From Cyanidiococcus yangmingshanensis (lineage: Eukaryota > Rhodophyta > Bangiophyceae > Cyanidiales > Cyanidiaceae): a stretch of 64,000 nucleotides of DNA. The notes beneath the pieces are model-generated. The model made no database searches and was not told the origin of the DNA. It saw nothing but the letters and a program-made list of their open reading frames with translations. The stretch spans positions 248,001-312,000 of the forward strand of contig VWRR01000015.1 in assembly GCA_013995675.1 (NCBI GenBank), given 5' to 3'. A program made the position numbers and the translations under genes. Below, one piece after another: positions 54,748 through 64,000 of the stretch; position 1 is the stretch's first letter, and each line of letters opens with the position of its first letter.

Positions 54748-56097
54748 ATGAACGGTCGGAGACACCGGGATGGTGGCTCCTGGTCACACCAACCGTCACA
54801 AACGAGGAGTTGTCGGGTGCCACTCTGCCTAGAATCAGGCCTTGAGGGCATCGCTTTTGCTCGAGTACCGTTTCAGACGGCTTCCATGGGGTCGCGTCAC
54901 GGAAGACTGGAACGGAGGCGACGCTCACCCACTGCTACGAAACGTTGGGTCTCCATTCGAATGCACTGGAGTACTCGACGCGAGTTTCTATGGCAACTGC
55001 TCACAAGCATAACTACCTTGAGCTATCATCCAGTGAAGCAGACACCACCGCGAGCTTCGCCAAGCAACAACCACGCATCACAACCGAACAAATCCCCAGG
55101 TCTCTTGGGAACTATCTTCGACACAGCGATTGGCTCTTTCCTGCCACCGCACCCGGATCGATTACTCATGCGACGTATGCAGCGGAAAGGTGCTAGCCCA
55201 GTGCTTTTGGTAGGAGAGTCACACACTGATCGTCAACATCATCGCGTGCAACTGGCCGTGCTCGATGCCTTTGTACAGCATATCCGGGTCCATCAAGGTC
55301 GGTCTGCGACTTCGACCCCGATCGCAATCGGTATGGAACAGTTCTATCGTCAACATCAACGCTATCTTGATCGTTACATTGCAGGCAAGATCGACCTGAG
55401 TCGACTTTCAGCGGCCACACGTTTCGAACTCACTTTCGGCTACAGTGCTCAACTGTGGCAAGATATTCTGGAGTATGCGCGAGCGAACCAAGTTCAGTTG
55501 GTTGGTCTGAATACACCGTTTGAGCTTGTGCAACTTGTGGCGCACTATGGCCTGGATAAGCTACCAGCCGTATTGCATGAAGTGCTCCCCCGCGATATGG
55601 ATGTACATGGCAACGCGGTGCACCGGGAGCGCTTTATGCGCAAAATGCGTGAACTTGGTGTTGAAGCGCACGGTGCAGCTATCTTGGATGAGTCTGCGCT
55701 TCAACGCATGTATGAATCACAGGTGCTCTGGGATGAATACATGAGCGAGTCAGCGGCATTGTGGTTACAACGCAATCCAAATGGCTACCTCTGTGTTTTC
55801 GCTGGCAACGGTCATGTAGAAGGACGTGTTGGTCTACCGGATCGTCTAACGCGACGTTCAGGACGACCGACGTTTACTGTTGTGCCCTATACGGTGCCTT
55901 TCCAGCAGGATGGATGGCCTGATATACCCCATCCAGGCAATCGAGACGCTGGAGACTGGCTTTGGTACTTGCCGTCTACGCTCGGGTCAGAGACACCTGA
56001 TCAGACGACACAGCAACGGACACCGGCGCCAGCGGAGCCTTCTGCATACCGGGTCGCCGCCTCTTGTTCATGGATAGAAACAGGGCGTGCTGCGTAA
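54748..56097 (+). CDS. ChaN-like (DUF399) protein with Tat-like plastid signal
   Basis: The domain begins near residue 152 with VLLVGESHTDRQHHRVQLAV, the ChaN signature with a His that in bacterial ChaN helps bind haem. It continues with GMEQFYRQHQRYLD, LVGLNTPFELVQLVAHYG and VFAGNGHVEGRVGLPDRL, a second conserved His. Related proteins exist in plant plastids; function unsettled. Before the domain, STRREFLWQLLTSITTLSYH has the Arg-Arg-x-Phe-Leu pattern and short hydrophobic core of a twin-arginine signal, preceded by Arg/Ser-rich sequence like a plastid transit peptide, so thylakoid lumen is a fair guess. ATG 54748 is the most upstream; ATG 54886 (MGSRHGRLERRRR) is also possible. Confidence 0.82.
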   Translation: MNGRRHRDGGSWSHQPSQTRSCRVPLCLESGLEGIAFARVPFQTASMGSRHGRLERRRRSPTATKRWVSIRMHWSTRREFLWQLLTSITTLSYHPVKQTPPRASPSNNHASQPNKSPGLLGTIFDTAIGSFLPPHPDRLLMRRMQRKGASPVLLVGESHTDRQHHRVQLAVLDAFVQHIRVHQGRSATSTPIAIGMEQFYRQHQRYLDRYIAGKIDLSRLSAATRFELTFGYSAQLWQDILEYARANQVQLVGLNTPFELVQLVAHYGLDKLPAVLHEVLPRDMDVHGNAVHRERFMRKMRELGVEAHGAAILDESALQRMYESQVLWDEYMSESAALWLQRNPNGYLCVFAGNGHVEGRVGLPDRLTRRSGRPTFTVVPYTVPFQQDGWPDIPHPGNRDAGDWLWYLPSTLGSETPDQTTQQRTPAPAEPSAYRVAASCSWIETGRAA

Positions 56098-56714
56098 CGA
56101 ACCCACTGCCACGTGAGCACGAACAGTCTCCATTTCGAGTCGCAACGGCATTGCCGGCACAACCGACATCTCTGGTCAACTGAGCACAGGAATGATAGCG
56201 CTGCGACAGATATTCATGGCTGGAAGAGACTGCATCCAATTCGAGCTTTTTGCGGGTGCACCCGTAAAAGCAATGAATGCTCTGGAATCGTGACACCGAA
56301 TGCATCCATCATGAACATGTTTGCACGTTCGTGTGACGAGTCTTGATGTTGTGCATGTTGAAGACGCGCTGCATATACAAACTCTTGATAGCGTCTTATT
56401 CGAAGGGACCTTGGCCTCATCAGTGCCCTAAGAAGCCGTGCGATGGCGAGCGGCCTCGCTCGTGAGCAGAGACAGGACTCGTGTTCTTCTCTGTTCATGA
56501 TTCATCAATGAGGTGCAGCTTCTCGGGTAAAGCAACTTGACGAGACTAAAATCTGTTCACTCGACCGAACAGAATTGCTGACGCCATCAACACCAGAGGG
56601 ATCAACATCGACAAGTCCTGGGGAAAAGATTGCCATTCCCCTACGAACAACATGCCATGTTCATCCATTTCGGCTCGTGCGAGCTGATGCACGTGCCAAC
56701 GGAACCGTATAACG
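56098..56714. other. Convergent 3' region
   Basis: About 620 bases between the ChaN-like and IND1-like stops. Short frames only; nothing recognised. Confidence 0.4.
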
Positions 56715-57716
56715 TTAGACTGGGAAACCAAGTAAACTGGCTACTTGGACCGCAAGGTCCGCGAAATGCGCTTGCGTCTTTTCGTCCTGATCCATTCGAC
56801 CTTGATCAGCTGCTTCACAGAGAGCGTTCGTCAACGGCAACTGGGCCAAGACCCGACTGGAAGCGAGCTTGGCGAGCTCGTCCGCTCGTAAACGCGGAGC
56901 GCCAAAAACATGCTCCTCATGATGACATTGTGAGCATACGAAATAGGCCATATTCTCGACGACACCCAACACTGGAATCGATAATCGTTGCAGAGCGTCC
57001 AGCCCTCGTCGTACTTGGGTCTCGACCAACTGCTGTGGCGTTGTAACCAAAAGCGCACCCTGAAGCTGAACCTGTTGAGCCAGCGTCAACAGCACATCCC
57101 CCGTCCCTGGTGGTGTATCGATAACCAGCACGTCGAGCGGTGCCCAAGCAACATCAAAGACCAACTGTTGAACGGCACGGGTTGCAACAGGCCCTCGCCA
57201 AACCAACGCTTCCATAGGACGCTGCTGGAGCGCTGCCAGTCCGAACACTTTCAGACCAGACTCTGTACAGAGTGGCTCTAGTCGACGTTGTGCTCGGTCG
57301 CGGGACCTTGCCTGCCTCCGCGTGCTGGCTCGGACCAGGTGCAGCACTGATGGGCCATAAATGTCGGCGTCGAGAACCCCACAAGTCAGTCCGAGACCTC
57401 GATGGAGGGCACTCGCAAGACCCACTGCGACGGTCGACTTGCCAACCCCGCCTTTGAGCGAGTTCGACAGGACCACTGCAGTGACACCTGGTACCAAACG
57501 TCCGCTGGTCATGGCCAGCGGTTGGCGAAAACGCACTCGTACGCCAACGAAATGGAAAGAATCCTCGACTTTAGATGACGACTCTTTCGGGCAGTGAGCA
57601 CGAACACTGGACCGTAGGCGAGAGGCCAACGACTCCATACGACTTCGGCTCGAGCACTCGCTCAAGACATTCCGGACGCTACCCGTGCCTCCTCGGATAG
57701 CGACCAACGATGACAT
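56715..57716 (-). CDS. Mrp/NBP35-family Fe-S P-loop ATPase, IND1/NUBPL-like
   Basis: The 333-residue protein has the deviant Walker A SNSLKGGVGKSTVAVGL near residue 90, a DADIYGPSV block, VLVIDTPPGTGDVLLTLAQ, and near residue 258 the cluster-binding Cys pair in NMAYFVCSQCHHEEHVFG. These proteins carry and insert 4Fe-4S clusters. It lacks the DUF59 and DUF971 extensions of plastid HCF101. It starts with a basic, Ser-rich sequence (MSSLVAIRGGTGSVRNVLSE), so the mitochondrial complex I assembly factor IND1/NUBPL is the best fit. It lies on the same strand as the IREH-type kinase, with 158 bases between that gene's stop and its ATG. Intact. Confidence 0.87.
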   Translation of the reverse strand: MSSLVAIRGGTGSVRNVLSECSSRSRMESLASRLRSSVRAHCPKESSSKVEDSFHFVGVRVRFRQPLAMTSGRLVPGVTAVVLSNSLKGGVGKSTVAVGLASALHRGLGLTCGVLDADIYGPSVLHLVRASTRRQARSRDRAQRRLEPLCTESGLKVFGLAALQQRPMEALVWRGPVATRAVQQLVFDVAWAPLDVLVIDTPPGTGDVLLTLAQQVQLQGALLVTTPQQLVETQVRRGLDALQRLSIPVLGVVENMAYFVCSQCHHEEHVFGAPRLRADELAKLASSRVLAQLPLTNALCEAADQGRMDQDEKTQAHFADLAVQVASLLGFPV

Positions 57717-57874
57717 CTACACATCCATCGCGAAATGAACTGTTTTAAGGATCGATGAGGCATCTCTGCACTTGCCTGGGAATCAGACTAGGATCTCTTG
57801 TCCATCGAGATGATCAGGAACGACTCGATGTTCCACGTGAACTTGTTCACTCGCTCGGAGCGTCTGCTTGTCGT

Positions 57875-60800
57875 TCATATTGGTGGCTCGTCCTGCTGCG
57901 TCTGCTGCTCATGGTGATAAGTGGACGCTCTATCCATGACGCGAGAGGGAGCTCGAGATCGACGCTCTGAACGTGATGTTCGAGATGCACTATCCGAACT
58001 CGAGGCAGTCGCTCGACGAGCACCAACAGCACCTATACTACTGCTGCGACCGCTGGCAGCGCTGCGAGCTCGACTCACCCGAGCCATGTCCAGGTTCATG
58101 GCTTCGAGACTATCCAGATTACGAAACGAAAAGTCAGAAAATGCCGGGTCTGCCAGGGTCATAACCCGATCCGCAACAGCTGTGGTGGCAGCTCGTCGAT
58201 GAGCAGACCCGACCGAGTCGGATGCCGCTTCTCGAGTCGCTTCAGCTCGAGTCCAGAGCGAACGCGTCTGCGGGTATGGATCCGTATGAAAACTCCCTTC
58301 CTGATCACTGGCACTGCCTTCACTACTTGTCTCGGTTTCGCCATAGAGGATATCGCCTGACTCGTCGCCGACCGCATACGCAGCGCTCACCACGCTATCG
58401 CTGCCGTGTTGACGCACATTGGATAACCGGAATACACTCGGACTGGTCACGCCCGAGGAGCAAACGTCGTGCGCTTGACGATCCCATACAGGACTTGCCG
58501 GCAGCGCTCGCTCTGAATCCGTCAGCCTCGGGTCCAGAGGAGTTCGTCGTCGGAGACAATGTCGCCAGAGTAGTTGGTGATTCGGGCGCTCACTGCTGCG
58601 CTGGTGCATACGATGACGAGCATGGGTCTCCCTTTGTTCTGCTTCCGTCGACGATGTTGCGGACGAGGTTAGAGACGGAACGCGCATAGGATGCAGCGAG
58701 GTCGCCAGCGTCGACCGGCTCGGCAGCGTCACGCTACGAGTCGTATCCATGGTGGCGGTGTGTATCTCGTGATGAACGCTGGGATTCGCTCGGCGCTCGT
58801 CATCCATAGGGGTAGCGTCCTCTGGTTTGTTTGGGTGGATGCCGGCATCCAGACGCGAAGTGTGTGCGTGAATCAGAAGCGAAACATGGGGTCGTTGTCT
58901 CGTCCAGTCGTTGCGCCTCGCGTAGAGGCTGGGGATCCGCATCTGCCTCGACAGCATTCGTCTCTGCTCGCAGCGGGTGTTCGTTCTCCGGTACGACGAA
59001 AGACAAGGACCATCCTGGTCGACTGTGAGGCAACATCGCTCGTTGCCATGGATGCGCTGCATCCCCGTGTTGGTACAACGACTGGTTCATTGGGCGACTG
59101 GGAACCAGTCGCATCGCTTGTGCTGTTGTGAGCACTCGACCATCGAGCGGTTTGATGGGGCACCTGGGACGCCTCTGGCCAGTCTGTAACGAGTTCGGTC
59201 TCCTCGGCAGCATGTCCTGGAATCGTTCTTGTCGTAGAGGCAGGTGTTTCAGCCGTGACGGCTGCGTCCGTGAGGAAACGATCGGGCCGACCCAAAAGGG
59301 ACTGATTCGGAGCCACCTTTTCGCTGCCGTCTGGAGCATTCTCGGGTCGATTGCGTCCATCTTCGACGGGACTGTCGGTTGCGGTCGACTGCAGGTTGCC
59401 GCGACCACAGAACGCCACGAGGGTCTGGTCTTCTGTCCTCGACTTGGCGACGCCGGGCATCCAAGCGGTCATCGGACCGCACGAGAGGTTCGCACGTTGA
59501 CGACCAGGCCGACGCTCGTACTGCACATTCTACACGAGTCGTGTCGTCGTCTTGGTCGTCCGAGAGCGTTCTCGTCGGTGCTTGACTTGCAGCCGTTTCG
59601 CGCAACCGCTCCATCTCTGAAGGCTCCAAACTGACTCTAGAAGATTCCAGCGTCCGCTCATCTCGTCGTTTCTCAGGTACTTCAATCGTGGCTGTTTGCG
59701 GAGGAAGCCATTCATTCAGCAAATCGGGCTGAATGAGACCGCGTTCACTGAGCGTTCGCATCAGTTTTTGCGTGCCCTCTTCGTCAAGTGAGAGCGAACC
59801 GACCGCTTTGCGCGACGAAAAGTAGCTGGTGTCATCCGCTGCCGCAAACTGGGGCACAAATGCCGGCGGTGTATTCCGAATATGCTCAAAATCAACGTCT
59901 CCAAAGAAGGGATGCGCTTTCACTTCGGCGGCACCACGAGCGCCCAGCCGACGAGTGGGATCTGCCTCCAACAAGCGCATGATTAAGTCTCGTGCCTCCG
60001 CACTCATCGTCTCATCGACATCATCTGGCCATTGAATCTTTCCCGAGAGGATATTGGAAAAGATAGCACGCACCGAGCTCGCATGAAATGCCGGAATACC
60101 AACCAGCAGTTCGAACAGGACGACGCCAAGCGCCCACCAGTCTACCGCAAAGCCGTGTCCAGTGCCCAACAAAAGCTCTGGTGCCAAATAGTCGGGTGTC
60201 CCTAGTGGAGGCTCCGCTTGAGCAACCACTGAAGTCGCACCCTTGAATGTTGGATGGCTTCCAGTCGACTGGGACGGAGGCGATGGTGAGCGCATACTTC
60301 CCAGCCCAGTGGCGATCAACGGAACCGAGGTTGATCGCGATGCCATCGACCTGAGTTCCAAAACCCACGGAATCGTCGCACTGCTCTTTCATGAGACCAG
60401 GTTGCGGATCCGTTGTTGTTATCTGCGAGCCAGTGGTGGCGGCAACAACACCTCCTTGGGAATGCTGTGTCGTTGGACTCAAAACTGCGCCCGTTGTTCG
60501 AGAACGCCGGTTTCCGTTTCCGCTCCTTTGGGTGAAAATACCACTCGCATTGGTCGTTACATCGCTACCAACGTAAGCATGGCTTGCATCTGTCACACTG
60601 GTTGTGGCCGTTGTCGTTGTCGTGGATGCCCAACCTTTGCGCTGCACGACCGTCGCATTGAGGCCAGCCGCCACGGGCATGAGGTAAGGACTCGTCGCAC
60701 TCGAGGTTGGTCCATGAAAACCATCATTCGTGGCTGTCGGCGTTGCCCTTGTCGCTGATAGAGATAATGTTGGCGGCGGCGGTGCTGTTGTTGTTGTCGA

Positions 60801-63800
60801 GCAGCTATGTGGCAGATCTAGTGCTCCCTGTTTGCTCAACCCGAAATCTGTCAACTTGATATGGCCCTCCCGATCGATGAGAATATTATCTGGCTTGAGA
60901 TCACGATGGACAATACCTGCTTGGTGGAGATACTCCAACGCCAGAACAATTTCAGCTGCATACTGTCGAGCCACATCCTCATCCAAGTACCCAAGATTGC
61001 TCAAAAGAGAGTACAGATCGCCACCTGGCAGAAATTCCATCACCAGAAAGAGTTTGCGCGCTGACTCGAAAGACCATATGAAACGTACCACAAACGGATT
61101 CTGAATGGTTGCTAGAATGTCGCGTTCAGCCCGAACTCGGCGCACGAGGTTCTTACGTACAATCTCCGACTTTTGGAAGACTTTGATTGCATACAGGTCA
61201 CCGGTGGTTTTCTTGGAGGCCAGGTACACGCGTCCGAATGCCCCACGAGAGATGGGTTTCAGAATGTCAAAGTCACGAATGCTCGGGACAAGGCCAACTG
61301 CACCTGCACTCGCTCGAAGCGGACGTCCTGAAGAACTTCGCCGCTTTCCCGTGGATGAAGGTGTTCGTCGTCGTTGCGATGATGCGCAAGACCGCTCACT
61401 ATCACCGCTGAGCGTAGTCGTCGGCTTCGAGCCGTTCGCCGCATTCGTCCCGCAACTGTCGGTCTGCTCATCCGTTCCGACAGGGCTCTGTTCTGGTGTA
61501 CGCTGATGGAATGCAATATCCGGTGCTGCTGTTGGCGATCGGATGTGGGCCTGGTCGAAGACAGCCGGTATGGTAGCCAAAGCGAGCAACTTCTCGCTCA
61601 CGAGACGATGTGCTCGTTCGATGAGTGCTTCGCACCAACGAGAAGTTACGGTCGCCTCGGAGGCGGCTGCTGAGAGCGTCCTCAGCGCCTGTTCGAGACG
61701 AGCACGAACTGCTTCGAGTTTGGCTCGAGCAACATTCTCGCCATGGTTCGGTCGCATCGTGACCAGCTCAGCTCCTGTTCGTAGACGTAAACGCGAACGC
61801 ACTTCATCCATGCTTTGGGTTTCCAGTTCGTCCAGATCTTGCGGGTGGAATTGACTCAGTCCCGTGCAAGTCTCTGAAGGCTCGACTGCTGCCGCATAGA
61901 GGCAAAGTTTGGCGATGCGGAGAACGAGTTGTCGCTGCATATCGTCGGCGGGAGCAAATGAGGATTCTGTATCAAGTGTCGGAGGCGAAGACACCTCATT
62001 GGATGTGCTCCAGCAGGTCGCATCTGCCGCGAGTCGAGCGCCTTGTCTCCCCAGTTTCTCCAGCTGCTTGTCACAGGCAGCAATCAGCATCGACGCTCGC
62101 GCCCGAGCAGCACAACATTTGGTGTGTTCCTCAAAAACCTCACAAGGGTAGACCTCTTCGCAAATACGACAGATTAGATACGCGTACGGATCCGTCTGTT
62201 CATCATCAACGTCGTCTTCCTCATCATGCTCATCGTTACCATTCGTCTTGTTATCGTCGTCGTCGATTCCAGGCTCTGGTCCTGAACACGGTGACGATGG
62301 ATTATCACCGATTCGCGTTGCGACGGTCGCTGAGGTCTGCTCGCTTCCAATACCCCGAATACTCATGGGATTGATCGGTGGAGGCATTCTCAGTAACGTT
62401 GTTGTTGTTGTCGCTACCGAGGACGCAGTGTGAGCGGCTGCAGCAGCTAGTGATGACAAATTACGTCCTGATGGATATGTCCTTGTGGTTGCCAGGGAGC
62501 CTTGTGTCTCGAGCGAAATGTCTTCTGTGTCGTCATCTTCCGCAGGTGCCACGACTTCAGCCTGTTCCATACCAGCGGCGTTGTACACATCTCGGCGAGC
62601 CAAGGCGACGCTATCGGAGCCGTACCCAGTCAAGGGGTGTTCGTTTCGAGGACCACGTCCGCGAAGGGACCACGGTTGCGCCAACGTCGTTGCCGCTAAC
62701 GACCGCGTTCGCTGTTGCAGCGCTGGTTGCTCCTCATCGATGGGCGGTGTCACCTTCAGGTTCGCATCCTGGGCCACTGGCGCTGCCCATGACCAGACCA
62801 GGGTGTTCTCCGTTGGCGAGGAGGCTGCGGTCGATGACCACACCGGCGTGCTCTCTTCCATGGGACTCGTCCCTTGGAGAGCGATCTGCGTCCTATGACA
62901 GTTCCTCCGACGACGAAGACGCATTCGATTCTGAAGAGCTTGTCTTTTCGTGCAATCGATGATTCCTTAGCAACCGCTCGAGTCGTTCACTTGTTTGAGT
63001 TGGTGAGAGCGCCTCTTGATACATAGATGGCAAGCATATCGATGAGACGCAACGACGCGGTGCGATCATCATAGCACCAGATGCTCTTGCAGTCTGCGGT
63101 GCTGGCACTCTCCAAGCTGGATCGTGTACCCCGATATCATGATCAGTGCTCGTTGGTCTTGCTTCAAGACTGGATGCCGGCACAGACGATGCCAGGGCTG
63201 CCACTCTGGCCGCCTGCTGAGCCAGTGACTCTGCAGGTGTGTCCTCGGCCGTACCAGACGACCAGGAGAATGCCGGAGAAGCCTGCGCAGCACGAGACGC
63301 TGCCTTGGGATTCGGGAGCACTGCAGGCGGAAGCCGTTGCGTCTCGACAGTGGCAGTTCGGAGCTTGCGGTGCTCCTTTTTGAATTCTGCGTATTCAGAT
63401 GCTGCTTCGAGGAAGCGCGTCAGTCGCGACAAAGCAAAGAGCAGCCGAATGACCGGAGATGATCGCTCACTCCAGTTCACGAAACTGACACTTTTGCGCA
63501 GCCGTTGCAGCTCATTCACATAGTCCTGAAGCAGCGTGACTGAAGCACTTGGTGATGCAGCTACCTGGAGCCAGAGCATTTCCTTCTGTAGTGTATCCAG
63601 AGACATGTTGATCACTGCAGTAGCAATATCCACCATTCGCCGAACCGCATAGGCCCAGTTCAGGGGTCTCCTGTCCTCGCTGGATTTCAATCTCGCATTC
63701 GGTAATAAAATGGTGCAACTCTCGATCAGTCTCATTTTTGATGATCCGTAGTCGCTCTTCCATTGAGGATACGTTTCCTGTGACTGCAAAGTAGCCCAGG

Positions 63801-63985
63801 GCGCTCGACAAGAGGGATGGTGGCGGCTCCAAGGTACTCGCTGTGCTCGCCCAGGAACAAGTTCGATGCAGGCGTCGTGTAGGTCCTCCATCCAGTGGCT
63901 GTTTCTCGGGCCGGATGCGATACCAATCCGAAGACGGTATGAGTCGTACAGGTCGCGTTGCCGCTTCTGCGGTTTTGGCCATCAT
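57875..63985 (-). CDS. IREH1/Rim15/MAST-type AGC kinase, very large, several frame breaks
   Basis: A protein of about 2,000 residues. From the N-terminus: the IREH-type helical region ([18 protein letters not shown]), a Ser/Thr-rich part, a short Cys/His zinc finger ([20 protein letters not shown]), and a second helical region ([18 protein letters not shown]). The kinase starts near 61290: [52 protein letters not shown]. About 200 Thr/Pro/Ser-rich residues separate DFG from [12 protein letters not shown]. After [13 protein letters not shown] a ~600-residue disordered tail contains [12 protein letters not shown], equivalent to the C-tail motif of plant IREH1. Frame changes (near 63670, 62900, 60250-60360, 59500, 59060-59250) are mostly +1. 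ATG 63985 is used, but the frame is open to the window edge. Relatives control starvation response and mitosis. Confidence 0.85.
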
Positions 63986-64000
63986 GGTCGCGGACGCTCT

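Noticed and set aside
58873-59526. Separate 217-residue minus-strand gene
   Set aside because: It lies between the kinase domain and the C-tail motif of the IREH-type gene, in the +1 frame of the preceding piece, with the same low-complexity composition, so it is treated as part of that gene's tail.

Overview
This window looks like nuclear DNA of a compact, intron-poor photosynthetic eukaryote. About 29 protein genes sit in 64 kb, most as one uninterrupted frame, mixed on both strands and often in head-to-head or tail-to-tail pairs. The proteins are eukaryotic (Rab GDI, NatB subunit, cyclin, borealin-like, DCAF-type WD40, CTLH/MAEA, TEX261, AGC kinases). They sit beside plastid- or plant-type ones: ClpS, prephenate/arogenate dehydratase, a Tat-like ChaN protein, an IREH-type kinase and a tryptophan-rich protein recalling ESV1/LESV. 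Gene density and scarcity of introns point to a unicellular red alga of the Cyanidioschyzon/Cyanidiococcus kind. That assignment is inference; no rRNA or plastid marker is present.

Layout, left: a partial W-rich protein (+), RluA-type pseudouridine synthase (+), ClpS (+) meeting an LYR protein (-), an SR-like RRM protein (+), a weakly supported hypothetical (-), a borealin-like protein (-) head to head with P-protein (+), mitochondrial Hsp70 (+), FAD glycerol-3-phosphate dehydrogenase (+), biotin synthase (+), Nudix (-), RING protein (+), ornithine carbamoyltransferase (-).

Middle: a 31-bp tandem repeat, a candidate serine palmitoyltransferase small subunit (+), a DCAF-like WD40 protein (-), NAA20 (+), cyclin (-), TEX261/SVP26 (+), MAEA/GID9 (-), Rab GDI (+), LRR protein (-), KAPA synthase (+).

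Right: a small hypothetical (-), a metallophosphoesterase (+), a saccharopine-dehydrogenase-like protein (-), a PH-domain AGC kinase (+), ChaN-like (+), IND1/NUBPL-like P-loop ATPase (-), and a very large IREH/Rim15/MAST-type kinase (-) reaching the right edge.

Functional links: two biotin enzymes (KAPA synthase with a peroxisomal-type C-terminus, biotin synthase with a mitochondrial-type N-terminus); cell-cycle factors (borealin-like, cyclin, IREH-type kinase); ubiquitin-ligase parts (RING, MAEA, DCAF); mitochondrial housekeeping (Hsp70, GPD, OTC, LYR, IND1).

The most unusual property is that nine otherwise well conserved genes are interrupted by roughly twenty frame breaks. Nearly all are +1 (one extra base), and where they can be localised they fall in short homopolymers. 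Base-calling error is the first explanation, but the bias and the clustering deserve a check. No tRNA, rRNA, CRISPR, transposon or virus-like element was recognised.
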